Source: a virus. From it: a stretch of 36,117 nucleotides of DNA. Location of the stretch: IMG/VR virus record IMGVR_UViG_3300025120_000212, positions 1-36,117 of that record, one strand, 5' to 3'. Positions 1-6,791 of this stretch are shown here, piece after piece. How positions within the stretch are numbered: the first letter of the stretch is position 1; each line of letters begins with the position of its first letter. The notes beneath the pieces are model-generated. The model saw only the letters and a list, made by a program, of their open reading frames with translations. It had not been told where the DNA came from and did no database searches. The translations under genes and the position numbers were made by a program.

Positions 1-7
1 ATTTCAT
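1..7 (-). CDS. start of a gene running off the left edge
   Basis: An ATG at 7-5 on the minus strand is preceded by an AAAGAAAGTGATTCG leader, which other early genes of this window also carry just before their start codon, and by a sigma70-type promoter at 38-66. Only two codons (Met-Lys) are visible, so no product can be given. The context predicts a small early gene. Confidence 0.4.
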
Positions 8-37
8 ATCGAATCACTTTCTTTATTACCTACTACC

Positions 38-66
38 TTTATAGTATAAATAGAGGTGAATGTCAA
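38..66 (-). promoter_or_regulatory. sigma70-type early promoter for the gene leaving the left edge
   Basis: On the minus strand a perfect -35 TTGACA (66-61) lies 17 nt from a -10 TATAAA (43-38). It belongs to the same leftward promoter family as those at 3114, 4379, 8710 and beyond, but its spacer differs and lacks the extended -10 TG. The spacer holds the plus-strand late promoter box. Confidence 0.65.
45..52 (+). promoter_or_regulatory. T4-type late promoter TATAAATA
   Basis: TATAAATA is an exact match to the T4 late promoter -10 box recognised by the gp55-type late sigma factor. It is the only plus-strand copy noticed, and it sits 33 bp before the start codon of the only plus-strand gene. 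It lies inside the spacer of the opposing early promoter. In AT-rich DNA this 8-mer occurs by chance a few times per window, so its position is the main support. Confidence 0.65.
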
Positions 67-84
67 CCCTTGTGAGAGAAATAA

Positions 85-732
85 ATGGAAAATTTTAAAA
101 CTATAATGATAAGAGTCAAAGGTAATGATATATCTGAAGCATATGCACAATATTGCTCTAAATCTTGGATGGGGTTTAATTTAAGATATTGGGATGCTGT
201 CACACCAAACACTCTCTCTCAACAATCAGGATTAACTTTTGGTAAAAGAGGAAATGGTGCAGAACTTACTGATACTGAGAAAGCTTGTTTCTATAGTCAA
301 TATCGTCTTTGGAAAAAATGTGCGATTGAGAAAAAACCTATATTGATTTTAGAACATGATGCATGGTTACAAAATCCAGCCCCTATAACCTTTAATCCAA
401 ATTTACAAGTTCAGTATTTCGGGCAACACGCTATGGAAGCAGTGATGTTTCATCCAGTGTTCTGCCAAAAAATATTAGATCACGTATCAAATAATCCTGT
501 TACTGGACCAATGACTTTAGTTGATGGCTTGTTGGGCTACTTTAAAGTTAAAGAGCAAAGTAGATATGGGTTACCTCATGCGAGATATATGGGAAAGTTG
601 GCACCAGTACATTCTGTAATAGATCCTAGTATAGGAACCACTGTTGCTCATCAATCAGGAACTACTGTAGATAGATTAAAAGACGATGAAGATTTGTTTA
701 GATTGGTAAATGTTAGAAATAATACCCAATAG
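85..732 (+). CDS. GT25-like glycosyltransferase, lone plus-strand gene
   Basis: The 215-residue product resembles the glycosyltransferase family 25 (LPS biosynthesis) fold, whose members transfer sugars from nucleotide-sugar donors. A TEK-cysteine-aromatic-Ser segment with a following LW (about 64-76) leads into a hydrophobic strand ending in EHDA (90-93), the likely metal- and donor-binding acidic motif (EDD/EHD in the family). The closest relative in the window is the product of 19937-20566, which shares LTFG, TEK, LW.KC and EHD in the same order. It is the only gene on the plus strand and overlaps the end of the methyltransferase-like gene tail to tail by 20 bp. A late promoter box at 45-52 suggests late expression. 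The acceptor is unknown: host LPS or a virion glycan are both possible. Confidence 0.75.
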   Translation: MENFKTIMIRVKGNDISEAYAQYCSKSWMGFNLRYWDAVTPNTLSQQSGLTFGKRGNGAELTDTEKACFYSQYRLWKKCAIEKKPILILEHDAWLQNPAPITFNPNLQVQYFGQHAMEAVMFHPVFCQKILDHVSNNPVTGPMTLVDGLLGYFKVKEQSRYGLPHARYMGKLAPVHSVIDPSIGTTVAHQSGTTVDRLKDDEDLFRLVNVRNNTQ

Positions 733-1309
733 CCATAAATCTTGTATAGTTATCTAGTTTTTTCCTACCTTTATAAAGTGTCTGAGTTAAATTATTCTGT
801 TTAGCTAATTGATTTTCGCTATCGACACAGTTTATATGCTGATCTTTTATAGCCCTATAGTCGTTAGATTGTAGAGCATACGTAGGTCCATACACCGCTG
901 GTATATCCTTCATGTGTTCGCAACTAGTATTGATTATCAAATCATAAGATTGATGGTCAGAAAACTTTGTAGCATCCATAGTGATACTGCTATAGTTTTT
1001 AAATAAATTGTTAACTTCAAAGTAAATATCTCTGTCCCTGTGACAATCTGTATTATTATCTAAAAAGTCAAAGTGTTCAACGTCACAGTGTGTTGACATA
1101 AGTTCATATAAGAGTAAAGAGTTCCAACTCCCTAATACAAGAACTTTCTTCCAGTTCATATTAACATTGGATATCTCTTGCACTAGCCAAGACTTACATT
1201 CTATTTGTTTAGGTCTGAAACTCTCTAATAATTCTTTTGCATCTATTTTACTTTTGATCATAGCAAAACCTGTTTCAGCTACTCTACCTAAAACTTTTTC
1301 ATCTATCAT
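713..1309 (-). CDS. class I SAM-dependent methyltransferase-like protein
   Basis: The 198-residue product has a Rossmann-type start, VLVLGSWNS at about 56-64, in the place of the glycine-rich SAM-binding motif I. An acidic strand follows (DFLDNN, 81-86), then DLIINTSCEHM (123-133), which resembles motif IV with the EHM seen in many small-molecule or sugar methyltransferases. Motif I has a single glycine, so the assignment is moderate. The start ATG overlaps the stop of the upstream kinase-like gene (ATGA), implying translational coupling. It ends the short operon that begins at 3088. Substrate unknown. Confidence 0.6.
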   Translation of the reverse strand: MIDEKVLGRVAETGFAMIKSKIDAKELLESFRPKQIECKSWLVQEISNVNMNWKKVLVLGSWNSLLLYELMSTHCDVEHFDFLDNNTDCHRDRDIYFEVNNLFKNYSSITMDATKFSDHQSYDLIINTSCEHMKDIPAVYGPTYALQSNDYRAIKDQHINCVDSENQLAKQNNLTQTLYKGRKKLDNYTRFMAIGYYF

Positions 1310-1848
1310 ATTGTCTCTTTCAATATAGGAATCAGATCGTGATTAATCTTTGATAGCCAAGTATCTATCTCATATTCAGCGCATTGTTTAAACCTCTGCC
1401 GCCGTTTACTCATCCACTTAAAATCAAATATGATAAGTTGATTACCATTTCTACTCATATTGGCTTTGGCACCGTTGTATTTGTAAACACCAACATCTCT
1501 GAAGTATCTATAAACATCTATAATTTGATCTTCTATATTCATTCCACTGTAGTTTTGTTGTAGTAAATCTGGCCCATAATACTCTAATGTAATTGAACGA
1601 TCTTCTTCATTATAATCCACAAGTCTAGGAGTCCATGGCATATCTTGAAACATCTTCATATATGTCACTTCTGATTTCCATCGTCTATGTAAAAACAACT
1701 CTTTCTTATCAATTCGATTTCCACTACACGACAACCCACCATTAATGTAACGTCTTTTAATAAGAGTTTTATCTTGATTAAGATATAAGGAAGCAACAGT
1801 TCCTAACTTATGATGATTGTGATGTGGAAAGAATGGATACCAAGTCAT
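1306..1848 (-). CDS. protein-kinase-fold protein with a degenerate catalytic loop
   Basis: The 180-residue product looks like a shortened kinase fold (aminoglycoside phosphotransferase / LPS-kinase type). A strand with TLIKRR (28-33) could supply the ATP-binding lysine, a helix carries E60, a hinge-like LEYYGPDLL lies at 88-96, and IIFDFKW (139-145) occupies the DFG/DFD position. The catalytic loop, expected as HxDxxxxN, reads GVYKYNGAKAN (120-130), so the base Asp is missing. It may be a pseudokinase or a binding protein. It lies between the PLP-enzyme and methyltransferase genes in one operon, which suggests a shared small-molecule or glycan task. Confidence 0.5.
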   Translation of the reverse strand: MTWYPFFPHHNHHKLGTVASLYLNQDKTLIKRRYINGGLSCSGNRIDKKELFLHRRWKSEVTYMKMFQDMPWTPRLVDYNEEDRSITLEYYGPDLLQQNYSGMNIEDQIIDVYRYFRDVGVYKYNGAKANMSRNGNQLIIFDFKWMSKRRQRFKQCAEYEIDTWLSKINHDLIPILKETI

Positions 1849-1855
1849 TGTGTCA

Positions 1856-2659
1856 CTACTGTTTCTCTATATTTTGAAAAAACTTTTTCACGTTTGGGTT
1901 TAGCATTTCAGATATACACACTCTGTTAATATCATCATCACGTTTACAATCATTATATCTATTAAAGTAATCCAAACCAAATATCACAGTACTTGATGGT
2001 ATAAGGTTATATTCTTCGCATACTTTTAGTTGTGCATTTCTATATGTATCATATGCCCAATCAGGGGATCTATTTAAAATCAAGTCAAGATGTAGGTTTG
2101 CCTGTGTGATTAATGGGTAGTGCCATCTGTCGTAATGTTTACAAGGGAAGTTATCTTTAGTGAACAGCATACCAACCCTGTGCAACCCTGTCCCAAAAGT
2201 TTTGGAAAGACTAAAGCATACGCTGTGAATGTTTCTAAACTTTGAGAAGTCAAAATCTATGCCACCACAGATACCAAAAAATGCACAATCTACGAATATA
2301 GGTTTATTGTACTTGTCGGCAATCTTTAGTAGTTCCATGGCACAGTTACCCGTAGCACTGAATGGATGGCTGACAACTATACAATCAGCCTTAGTCAAAT
2401 CGTAAGTTACATTCTTGTTTACTAATTGATGATAACCATACTCGCCTTTAAATATTCCTATAGTCTTATACAGTCCATACAGTTGATTAAACGCATCTGT
2501 TACCCCAGATACGACAACAGGCGCAGTGTTATCTACGCCCTTCACGGGTTGATTTGAACTGTGTATCCAATCGTAGTAAGTGTCCCTAAATTCTTTATAT
2601 TTTCGGTAGTCAATAGGGACTGCTATATCAATCGGTAGTGCCTGTCTACTGTAGAGCAA
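1856..2659 (-). CDS. PLP-dependent fold-type I enzyme (aminotransferase-like)
   Basis: The 267-residue protein shows the ordered landmarks of aminotransferase class I/II-type PLP enzymes: SHPFSATG (97-104) in the place of the NPxNPTG loop, D124 in IFVDCAFF for the pyridine nitrogen, the candidate Schiff-base lysine K153 in FSLSKTFG, and R161 in GLHRVG for the phosphate. It is shorter than the usual 350-400 residues, with a reduced C-terminal domain. The start is a TTG placed directly after the TAG stop of the preceding gene and in the same frame; there is no in-frame ATG before residue 108. Initiation would rely on reinitiation, or the UAG could be read through. Substrate unknown. Confidence 0.65.
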   Translation of the reverse strand: MLYSRQALPIDIAVPIDYRKYKEFRDTYYDWIHSSNQPVKGVDNTAPVVVSGVTDAFNQLYGLYKTIGIFKGEYGYHQLVNKNVTYDLTKADCIVVSHPFSATGNCAMELLKIADKYNKPIFVDCAFFGICGGIDFDFSKFRNIHSVCFSLSKTFGTGLHRVGMLFTKDNFPCKHYDRWHYPLITQANLHLDLILNRSPDWAYDTYRNAQLKVCEEYNLIPSSTVIFGLDYFNRYNDCKRDDDINRVCISEMLNPNVKKFFQNIEKQ

Positions 2660-2881
2660 CTACTTCTCTTTCTTTATAGAATCTATTTCAGCATACCGCT
2701 CTTTTATTTTCTCTATCATCCCAGACGTAGCGTGACGTTTAACGCACTCATTACGCCACGCCAGCATCATACCCTCATACTTATCACTTGCATCAATAAC
2801 AGCATCTGCCATAGCAACTAGATCATCCCAGACTTTAATTCGTGCATTTAATTCTTCTGGTGTGGGCATCATACTTGGCAT
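2660..2881 (-). CDS. hypothetical 73-residue protein
   Basis: A short, charged, mostly helical protein with Met/Ala-rich centre and Lys/Glu-rich tail. I do not recognise a family. The start has a good ribosome-binding site (GGAG, 9 nt before ATG). Its TAG stop is immediately followed, in the same frame, by the TTG start of the PLP-enzyme gene, so the two form one frame split by a single UAG. It is second in the operon from the promoter at 3114-3142. Confidence 0.6.
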   Translation of the reverse strand: MPSMMPTPEELNARIKVWDDLVAMADAVIDASDKYEGMMLAWRNECVKRHATSGMIEKIKERYAEIDSIKKEK

Positions 2882-2887
2882 TTCAAA

Positions 2888-3088
2888 TTACTCCTTCACC
2901 CATGTATCAAATTCAGTGCCTTTCCAGTGCCAGCCCTGAGACATTTTATATACCTCATATGCTACAAGAACTTTATGAGGTTGACCAATGTAGTTTCCAT
3001 TGTCCATATTCTCAATTAACCAATCGAAGCTCTTACCGAAGTATTCACTCCGCTTATTGAGAACAGTCATTGCACCTTTAATTTTCAT
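2888..3088 (-). CDS. hypothetical 66-residue early protein
   Basis: First gene after the early promoter at 3114-3142. An in-frame GTG lies three codons upstream, but the ATG at 3088 is better placed: AAGGAG lies 8 nt before it, in the repeated leader AAGGAGTGATTCG. The product (starting MKIKGAMTVLN) is basic at the N-terminus with several aromatic residues. No known domain recognised. Confidence 0.6.
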   Translation of the reverse strand: MKIKGAMTVLNKRSEYFGKSFDWLIENMDNGNYIGQPHKVLVAYEVYKMSQGWHWKGTEFDTWVKE

Positions 3089-3113
3089 TCGAATCACTCC
3101 TTATTACTCTTAT

Positions 3114-3142
3114 AGATTAGCATACGTTTAACTTGATGTCAA
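3114..3142 (-). promoter_or_regulatory. early promoter, extended -10 type
   Basis: On the minus strand: TTGACA (3142-3137), a 17-nt spacer TCAAGTTAAACGTATGC, then TAATCT (3119-3114). The TGC before the -10 makes it an extended -10 promoter. The spacer is nearly identical to those at 4379, 10290 and 11165. The -35 contains the TGA stop codon (3141-3139) of the upstream asparagine-synthetase-like gene. It serves the operon 3088-713. Confidence 0.8.
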
Positions 3143-3834
3143 CCCCTAACATTCATAGAATTTGGATATCGACCTTTTTGTATACTAAAATTCTTTTTGG
3201 TTTCGTCTACAGCAAAGTTCTTAGATCTCATATATTCTTCAAACGGTTGTTTGTAGTTTGCTCTCATATCAGGATGAAGCAAATAAAATTCCAAGAATAC
3301 TTCATTTCTTAGCAAAGGAAATATTGTCTGTATATTAAAATGATTATAGGCTCTATGAGAATAATGCATGAATTCACATAGTAACATAAAGTTATTAGTA
3401 TAAAATTCGTCAGTTCCTAATCCAGAATATAGATATGAGTTAGGTATATGTTTACTTAAAATGAAATGACTTTGAGGTCGATACTTACCAAATTCAGCAT
3501 CAGTAAATCCAGCCTTTTCCATATCATCCCATGCTTCATTTACTTCAGCATCTGTTTGATCTGGGATAATTTTTGTTGGAACATCTAAGTATTTTATTCT
3601 ATCATGTAAAACATCAAGGTTCTCATTACCTTCCACGCAACATAGAGTGAACTTTTTATTAGAAGCATGAAGAGCCGTTGCTATAGTTCCACTATCTGTG
3701 CCACTCCCCATACCAAGTACGGGAATGGCTTCAGATGGATAACATATATCAACAGCATATTCTATAGCTTTAAAGAAGTCTGAATAACTAGTTTTGTAAT
3801 TTACCACCAGCCTTTTACCATACCAATCGTCCAC
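3139..3834 (-). CDS. asparagine synthetase C-domain-like amide ligase (PP-loop)
   Basis: The 231-residue protein matches the synthetase half of AsnB-type enzymes, which use ATP to activate a carboxylate for amide formation. GMGSGTDSG (41-49) stands in for the pyrophosphate-binding SGGxDSS loop, and SGLGTDE (137-143) for the conserved SGxGGDE. The N-terminal glutaminase domain is absent, so it would need free ammonia, another amine donor or a partner. The start is a GTG at 3834, overlapping the small membrane ORF. The stop TGA is embedded in the -35 of the next promoter. The actual substrate is unknown; an amidated sugar or cell-surface residue is possible. Confidence 0.65.
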   Translation of the reverse strand: MDDWYGKRLVVNYKTSYSDFFKAIEYAVDICYPSEAIPVLGMGSGTDSGTIATALHASNKKFTLCCVEGNENLDVLHDRIKYLDVPTKIIPDQTDAEVNEAWDDMEKAGFTDAEFGKYRPQSHFILSKHIPNSYLYSGLGTDEFYTNNFMLLCEFMHYSHRAYNHFNIQTIFPLLRNEVFLEFYLLHPDMRANYKQPFEEYMRSKNFAVDETKKNFSIQKGRYPNSMNVRG

Positions 3835-3893
3835 ATTAAAATAAGACCAACAATAATAATTCCGTATACATAATTTTCTAGTAAGTTTTTCAT
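3801..3893 (-). CDS. 30-residue single-pass membrane peptide, overlapping genes on both sides
   Basis: A small frame begins at ATG 3893, sharing bases with the TAA of the upstream gene (TAATG), with GGAG 7-8 nt before it. It encodes a short N-terminal stretch, a hydrophobic segment (YGIIIVGLILMWTIG, about 9-23) and a Lys-Trp-Trp end. The last 34 bp overlap the ligase gene in another frame. It fills the only gap in this operon. It may be a real membrane peptide or only a coupling leader for the ligase gene. Confidence 0.45.
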   Translation of the reverse strand: MKNLLENYVYGIIIVGLILMWTIGMVKGWW

Positions 3894-4144
3894 TATATAC
3901 TCCGTATCCACTTGAGTTCTTTTTGAAAGTCTTCGATCATACCTTCAGTGGCCCAAACAGCCCTTTGGCCTTGATCAGAAGGATCTTTCTCTTGGGCAAC
4001 TAATAGTTGACTGAGATTATTTTGACAAGCCTTGATCCAGATTAAAACTTGCTTTTCCATTTCAGATGGTCCTTCAAGCATATCTCCCATGTCAAGTTTG
4101 GCAGATTCTAATGGTTGATGAATGTCTTCTATCCGCTGTATCAT
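3893..4144 (-). CDS. hypothetical 83-residue helical protein
   Basis: A Gln/Glu/Met-rich protein that should be almost all helical. It has a central hydrophobic helix face (VLIWIKACQNNLSQLLVAQ) and a Trp-containing C-terminal helix. No known domain recognised. It lies second in the operon from the promoter at 4379-4407, 2 bp after the preceding stop, and its own stop overlaps the start of the small membrane ORF. Confidence 0.6.
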   Translation of the reverse strand: MIQRIEDIHQPLESAKLDMGDMLEGPSEMEKQVLIWIKACQNNLSQLLVAQEKDPSDQGQRAVWATEGMIEDFQKELKWIRSI

Positions 4145-4146
4145 TA

Positions 4147-4347
4147 TTACACCATATCCATAGGATCAGTTTTAACAAAAGCGTGTTGTGGGTTTTTATA
4201 TCCCATGCTCTCTACTTCATCGAAACCATAGAGAATCATACCTTCTAGCAATGGATTTTCGCCCTTCTCATACTCAACAAGATCATACCCTACTGGAATA
4301 GAACCTTCAAAACTGTCAATGTCGATTTTCATAACTTGCGCTTGCAT
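4147..4347 (-). CDS. hypothetical 66-residue early protein
   Basis: First gene behind the early promoter at 4379-4407. An acidic protein (starting MQAQVMKIDIDSFEG) with no recognised domain. The ATG at 4347 follows the leader element AAGCGAATCATT, a variant of the AGTGATTCG leader of other early genes. A second ATG five codons in is a possible alternative start. Confidence 0.55.
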   Translation of the reverse strand: MQAQVMKIDIDSFEGSIPVGYDLVEYEKGENPLLEGMILYGFDEVESMGYKNPQHAFVKTDPMDMV

Positions 4348-4378
4348 AATGATTCGCTTTCTATCTTATTACTCCTAT

Positions 4379-4407
4379 AAGATAGCATAAGTTTAACTTC
4401 ATGTCAA
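4379..4407 (-). promoter_or_regulatory. early promoter, extended -10 type
   Basis: Minus strand: TTGACA (4407-4402), a 17-nt spacer TGAAGTTAAACTTATGC, then TATCTT (4384-4379). The spacer matches the family at most positions, including the TGC extended -10. It drives 4347-3139. It sits just beyond the end of the late operon that stops at 4417; no terminator hairpin is visible between them. Confidence 0.75.
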
Positions 4408-4416
4408 GTGTTATTT

Positions 4417-4644
4417 TTAAGTTCTAGAGTCCCAATGAGTTTTACTTAACTCTCCACGAAGGGCTGTTTCTCCAGTTTTACGCACTTCAGTATAAACTTT
4501 GTGCGTTCCATCAGTCCTAATACCATTGGTTTGCTTCTGCCACAATGGTCTTAGTGGACTAGTTGCTCCGGGGTCTGATGGTGAGTTATTATACTGCCAA
4601 CCAGTTGCGGCTCCAGCACCATTAGTTACATTTACAAATGCCAT
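4417..4644 (-). CDS. conserved hypothetical 75-residue protein, last gene of the late operon
   Basis: The product starts MAFVNVTNG, has a Gly/Asn/Pro-rich first half with GWQYNN and WQKQTNG, and ends in a basic RKTGETALRGELSKTHWD segment. I recall similar small proteins in T4-like marine phages, without a proven role. The ribosome-binding site (GAGGA, about 7 nt before ATG) is good. It follows the three possible capsid-targeted genes by 12 bp and is probably transcribed with them from the late promoter at 6792. A small virion protein is one possibility. Confidence 0.6.
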   Translation of the reverse strand: MAFVNVTNGAGAATGWQYNNSPSDPGATSPLRPLWQKQTNGIRTDGTHKVYTEVRKTGETALRGELSKTHWDSRT

Positions 4645-4656
4645 GATTGTTTCCTC

Positions 4657-5055
4657 TTAATATCTAATGATTTTGTTTGGCGTTTTGAAGTTTTTCTTAC
4701 GCATTATTGTTTTCATCACAACATCAAACTCATCATTACGTTGGTCATACGTGACTGCAACAGGAATGTTCAAGTCTTTCTGAATGTCTTTCACAACAGC
4801 TTCAGCACCCGCTATGCCCTTCAGAGACTTGCCCTGCTTTGCATAGATCTTCTTAATGAACTCTGCTAGTTCTTTGAGCGTTATACAAGGATTGTTACGC
4901 TCATCACTCATACGATCAGCAAAGTGTCTGGTGAACTTGAAGTCAATATCAAACTTCTTAAACAGTTGATCAACAATCTTTTCGAACTGTTGTATCTGCT
5001 TCATGCCTATCAGGTCACACTGTGCCTCTGTTAAGTGTTGTTTGAATGACAGCAT
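4657..5055 (-). CDS. small conserved phage protein with a capsid-targeting-like N-terminus
   Basis: The 132-residue protein begins MLSFKQHLTE, fitting the T4 capsid-targeting pattern (aromatic at 4, hydrophobic at 8, Glu at 10). The body carries FTRHFADRMSDERN (41-54), a hydrophobic pair of helices, and a C-terminal MKTIMRKKNFKTPN (114-127). I recall this T-R-H-F...D-R...R-N family from many tailed phages. The His/Arg cluster followed by beta strands could be a BECR/RelE-type nuclease fold, but this is a guess. The ATG at 5055 overlaps the upstream stop (TAATG); a TTG two codons earlier is less likely. A role as an injected effector is inferred from the N-terminus and operon. Confidence 0.65.
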   Translation of the reverse strand: MLSFKQHLTEAQCDLIGMKQIQQFEKIVDQLFKKFDIDFKFTRHFADRMSDERNNPCITLKELAEFIKKIYAKQGKSLKGIAGAEAVVKDIQKDLNIPVAVTYDQRNDEFDVVMKTIMRKKNFKTPNKIIRY

Positions 5056-5966
5056 TACCAATCAATTCCTTTAGGAACATATTTAGTAATCTTCATACGG
5101 ATATCTTTTTCTAGTTTTGCTACTGGTGTCGGTGGTTTACCTCTACGTTTGACATAGAAGTAGTTCGCATCTACAACATACTGTCCACCTTTACCTGACT
5201 TAGCAAGATTGCTATCAACACCAATTTTATTAAATGCAAACGCTATGTCTCCATCCATATATTTACGTAGACCTTTACCCATATTGAGAATATCATTCAT
5301 AGTAGCAGAAGCCCCTCTATGAGTATTCACTAGAATATCTGCGGGAACTACACGTCCTCTCTTAGGGTCTTTGTTCTGTGTCTTTGCAACTTCAATATCG
5401 TTTACCACCCAAACAATGTGGACATTCTCTTTAGGATATCCGATAGCAGATACTTGTCGTGTAATCTTCTCTAACTTCTGCAAGTCTTTTAAAGTCACAT
5501 CAAATATTATATTAGGTTTTCTATCAGGTGGCGCAGTCATTATAGAAGTATACAAAGTCTTCATTCGCCTATCATCAAGATTTAAATAGTCACCTACAAT
5601 AGCATGAAGTTTACCAACATTGTCTTCATTGCTTAAGTTAGATCCTATTTTTTTTATGTCTTTACCTAAGTCTTTCTTCACACGCTTTTGAATCATAGGA
5701 GAAGCAACTGCAAGTCTTTTTAGTTCATCTACATCAAAAGTATAACCTTCAATGCCTACCAGAGTATCCTTCACAAAACCTTTACCTGATCCAGCACCAC
5801 CAGCCATGATAACCACGTTACCAAACTTAGGATAGGCTTTACCACCAAATGTAATAAGTTTCTCTAATAGTTCTTCGTACTGCGCTTCGATATACTGTTC
5901 CCTGATAGGATCAGATACCTTTACACCATCTACTAGTTCGTCTATGAATGAAGAAAAATTTTGCAT
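5055..5966 (-). CDS. P-loop kinase-like protein (zeta-toxin-like) with a capsid-targeting-like N-terminus
   Basis: The 303-residue protein begins MQNFSSFIDE, matching the ten-residue targeting pattern. It then carries a clear Walker A loop GGAGSGKG (56-63) after a hydrophobic strand. FDVDELK (77-83) and NIIFDVT (152-158) resemble the Asp-containing strands of small-molecule or zeta-toxin-type kinases. DPKRGRVVP (200-208) supplies basic residues typical of a lid. The substrate could be a nucleotide, a sugar nucleotide or a protein. The gene overlaps both neighbours by TAATG, so all three are translationally coupled. Confidence 0.7.
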   Translation of the reverse strand: MQNFSSFIDELVDGVKVSDPIREQYIEAQYEELLEKLITFGGKAYPKFGNVVIMAGGAGSGKGFVKDTLVGIEGYTFDVDELKRLAVASPMIQKRVKKDLGKDIKKIGSNLSNEDNVGKLHAIVGDYLNLDDRRMKTLYTSIMTAPPDRKPNIIFDVTLKDLQKLEKITRQVSAIGYPKENVHIVWVVNDIEVAKTQNKDPKRGRVVPADILVNTHRGASATMNDILNMGKGLRKYMDGDIAFAFNKIGVDSNLAKSGKGGQYVVDANYFYVKRRGKPPTPVAKLEKDIRMKITKYVPKGIDW

Positions 5967-6766
5967 TACTTTAATCCCTCAGGAAATAGTTTTTTAAGAT
6001 CATCAGCATTATCTAAACTATATTTACTCTTTGCTTTGGTCAACATTCTTCCTTGTAATCTAAGACCAGCCGCTCTTGCTGGAGTTTTCTCAGGTTCAGT
6101 GTTAAAGAATAACTTACTACCAGCAAATCTAAGTCCCATTTCAACTTGAACTTCTGCTTTTAATTCTGGAACATCTAATCTCAAAGGATTTTTTCCCATG
6201 TAAAATAGACCAGCCCCACCAACTTGAATATAGTACACACCTTTTTTATTATAGTGATTAACAATAAACTTCGTTGACATTTTAATATTGGTAGCAATCT
6301 TGCCAGTAAGACCTTGTTTTTTTAATTCGCCTCTTGCCTCAGTAGATACTTTTATAGGAACTCCAGATATATGTTTAGTAAACTCTCTTGGCTCTGTTTT
6401 TCTTGCCGCTTTAATGTAATCATTAATGGCACTTCTTTTAGAGTTAGCCGCTTTAAACATAACATCTAAATCGTCAGGATCAAATTTATCTCCAACAGGA
6501 CTAAACACACCCGATGCCATATCGTATCGAAAAGATCCACCACCCATTTGATCTTTTGCTGATGCTTTTATTTCTATATTAAATGGTTTACCATTATAAG
6601 TTGCTTCTATATCACCAGCACCTTGATTGCTAAAACCAGCACCGGGCTTATCTCCTACATTCAATCCTCTTATCTTTGCGCTTTTCATTGCAGTATGAAC
6701 TTTTAATTCATACTGAAGACCCTTTGATCCAACGGTCTCGTTCAAATAGTTAAGGAATGATTGCAT
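5966..6766 (-). CDS. PD-(D/E)XK nuclease-like protein with a capsid-targeting-like N-terminus
   Basis: The 266-residue protein begins MQSFLNYLNE, the best match in the window to the T4 capsid-targeting peptide. It continues with a helix containing E20, then GAGFSNQGAGDIE (42-54) and FNIEIKAS (62-69). Together E20, D52, E65 and K67 fit the E...D...ExK core of restriction-endonuclease-fold enzymes (Holliday resolvases, restriction enzymes). The C-terminal half is basic with several strand-like stretches. It is first after the late promoter 6792-6799. It could be a head-packaged nuclease that acts on host DNA right after injection, or a DNA-processing enzyme used during head filling. Confidence 0.65.
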   Translation of the reverse strand: MQSFLNYLNETVGSKGLQYELKVHTAMKSAKIRGLNVGDKPGAGFSNQGAGDIEATYNGKPFNIEIKASAKDQMGGGSFRYDMASGVFSPVGDKFDPDDLDVMFKAANSKRSAINDYIKAARKTEPREFTKHISGVPIKVSTEARGELKKQGLTGKIATNIKMSTKFIVNHYNKKGVYYIQVGGAGLFYMGKNPLRLDVPELKAEVQVEMGLRFAGSKLFFNTEPEKTPARAAGLRLQGRMLTKAKSKYSLDNADDLKKLFPEGLK

Positions 6767-6791
6767 AAGATTCTACTCTACTGTTTCATTG

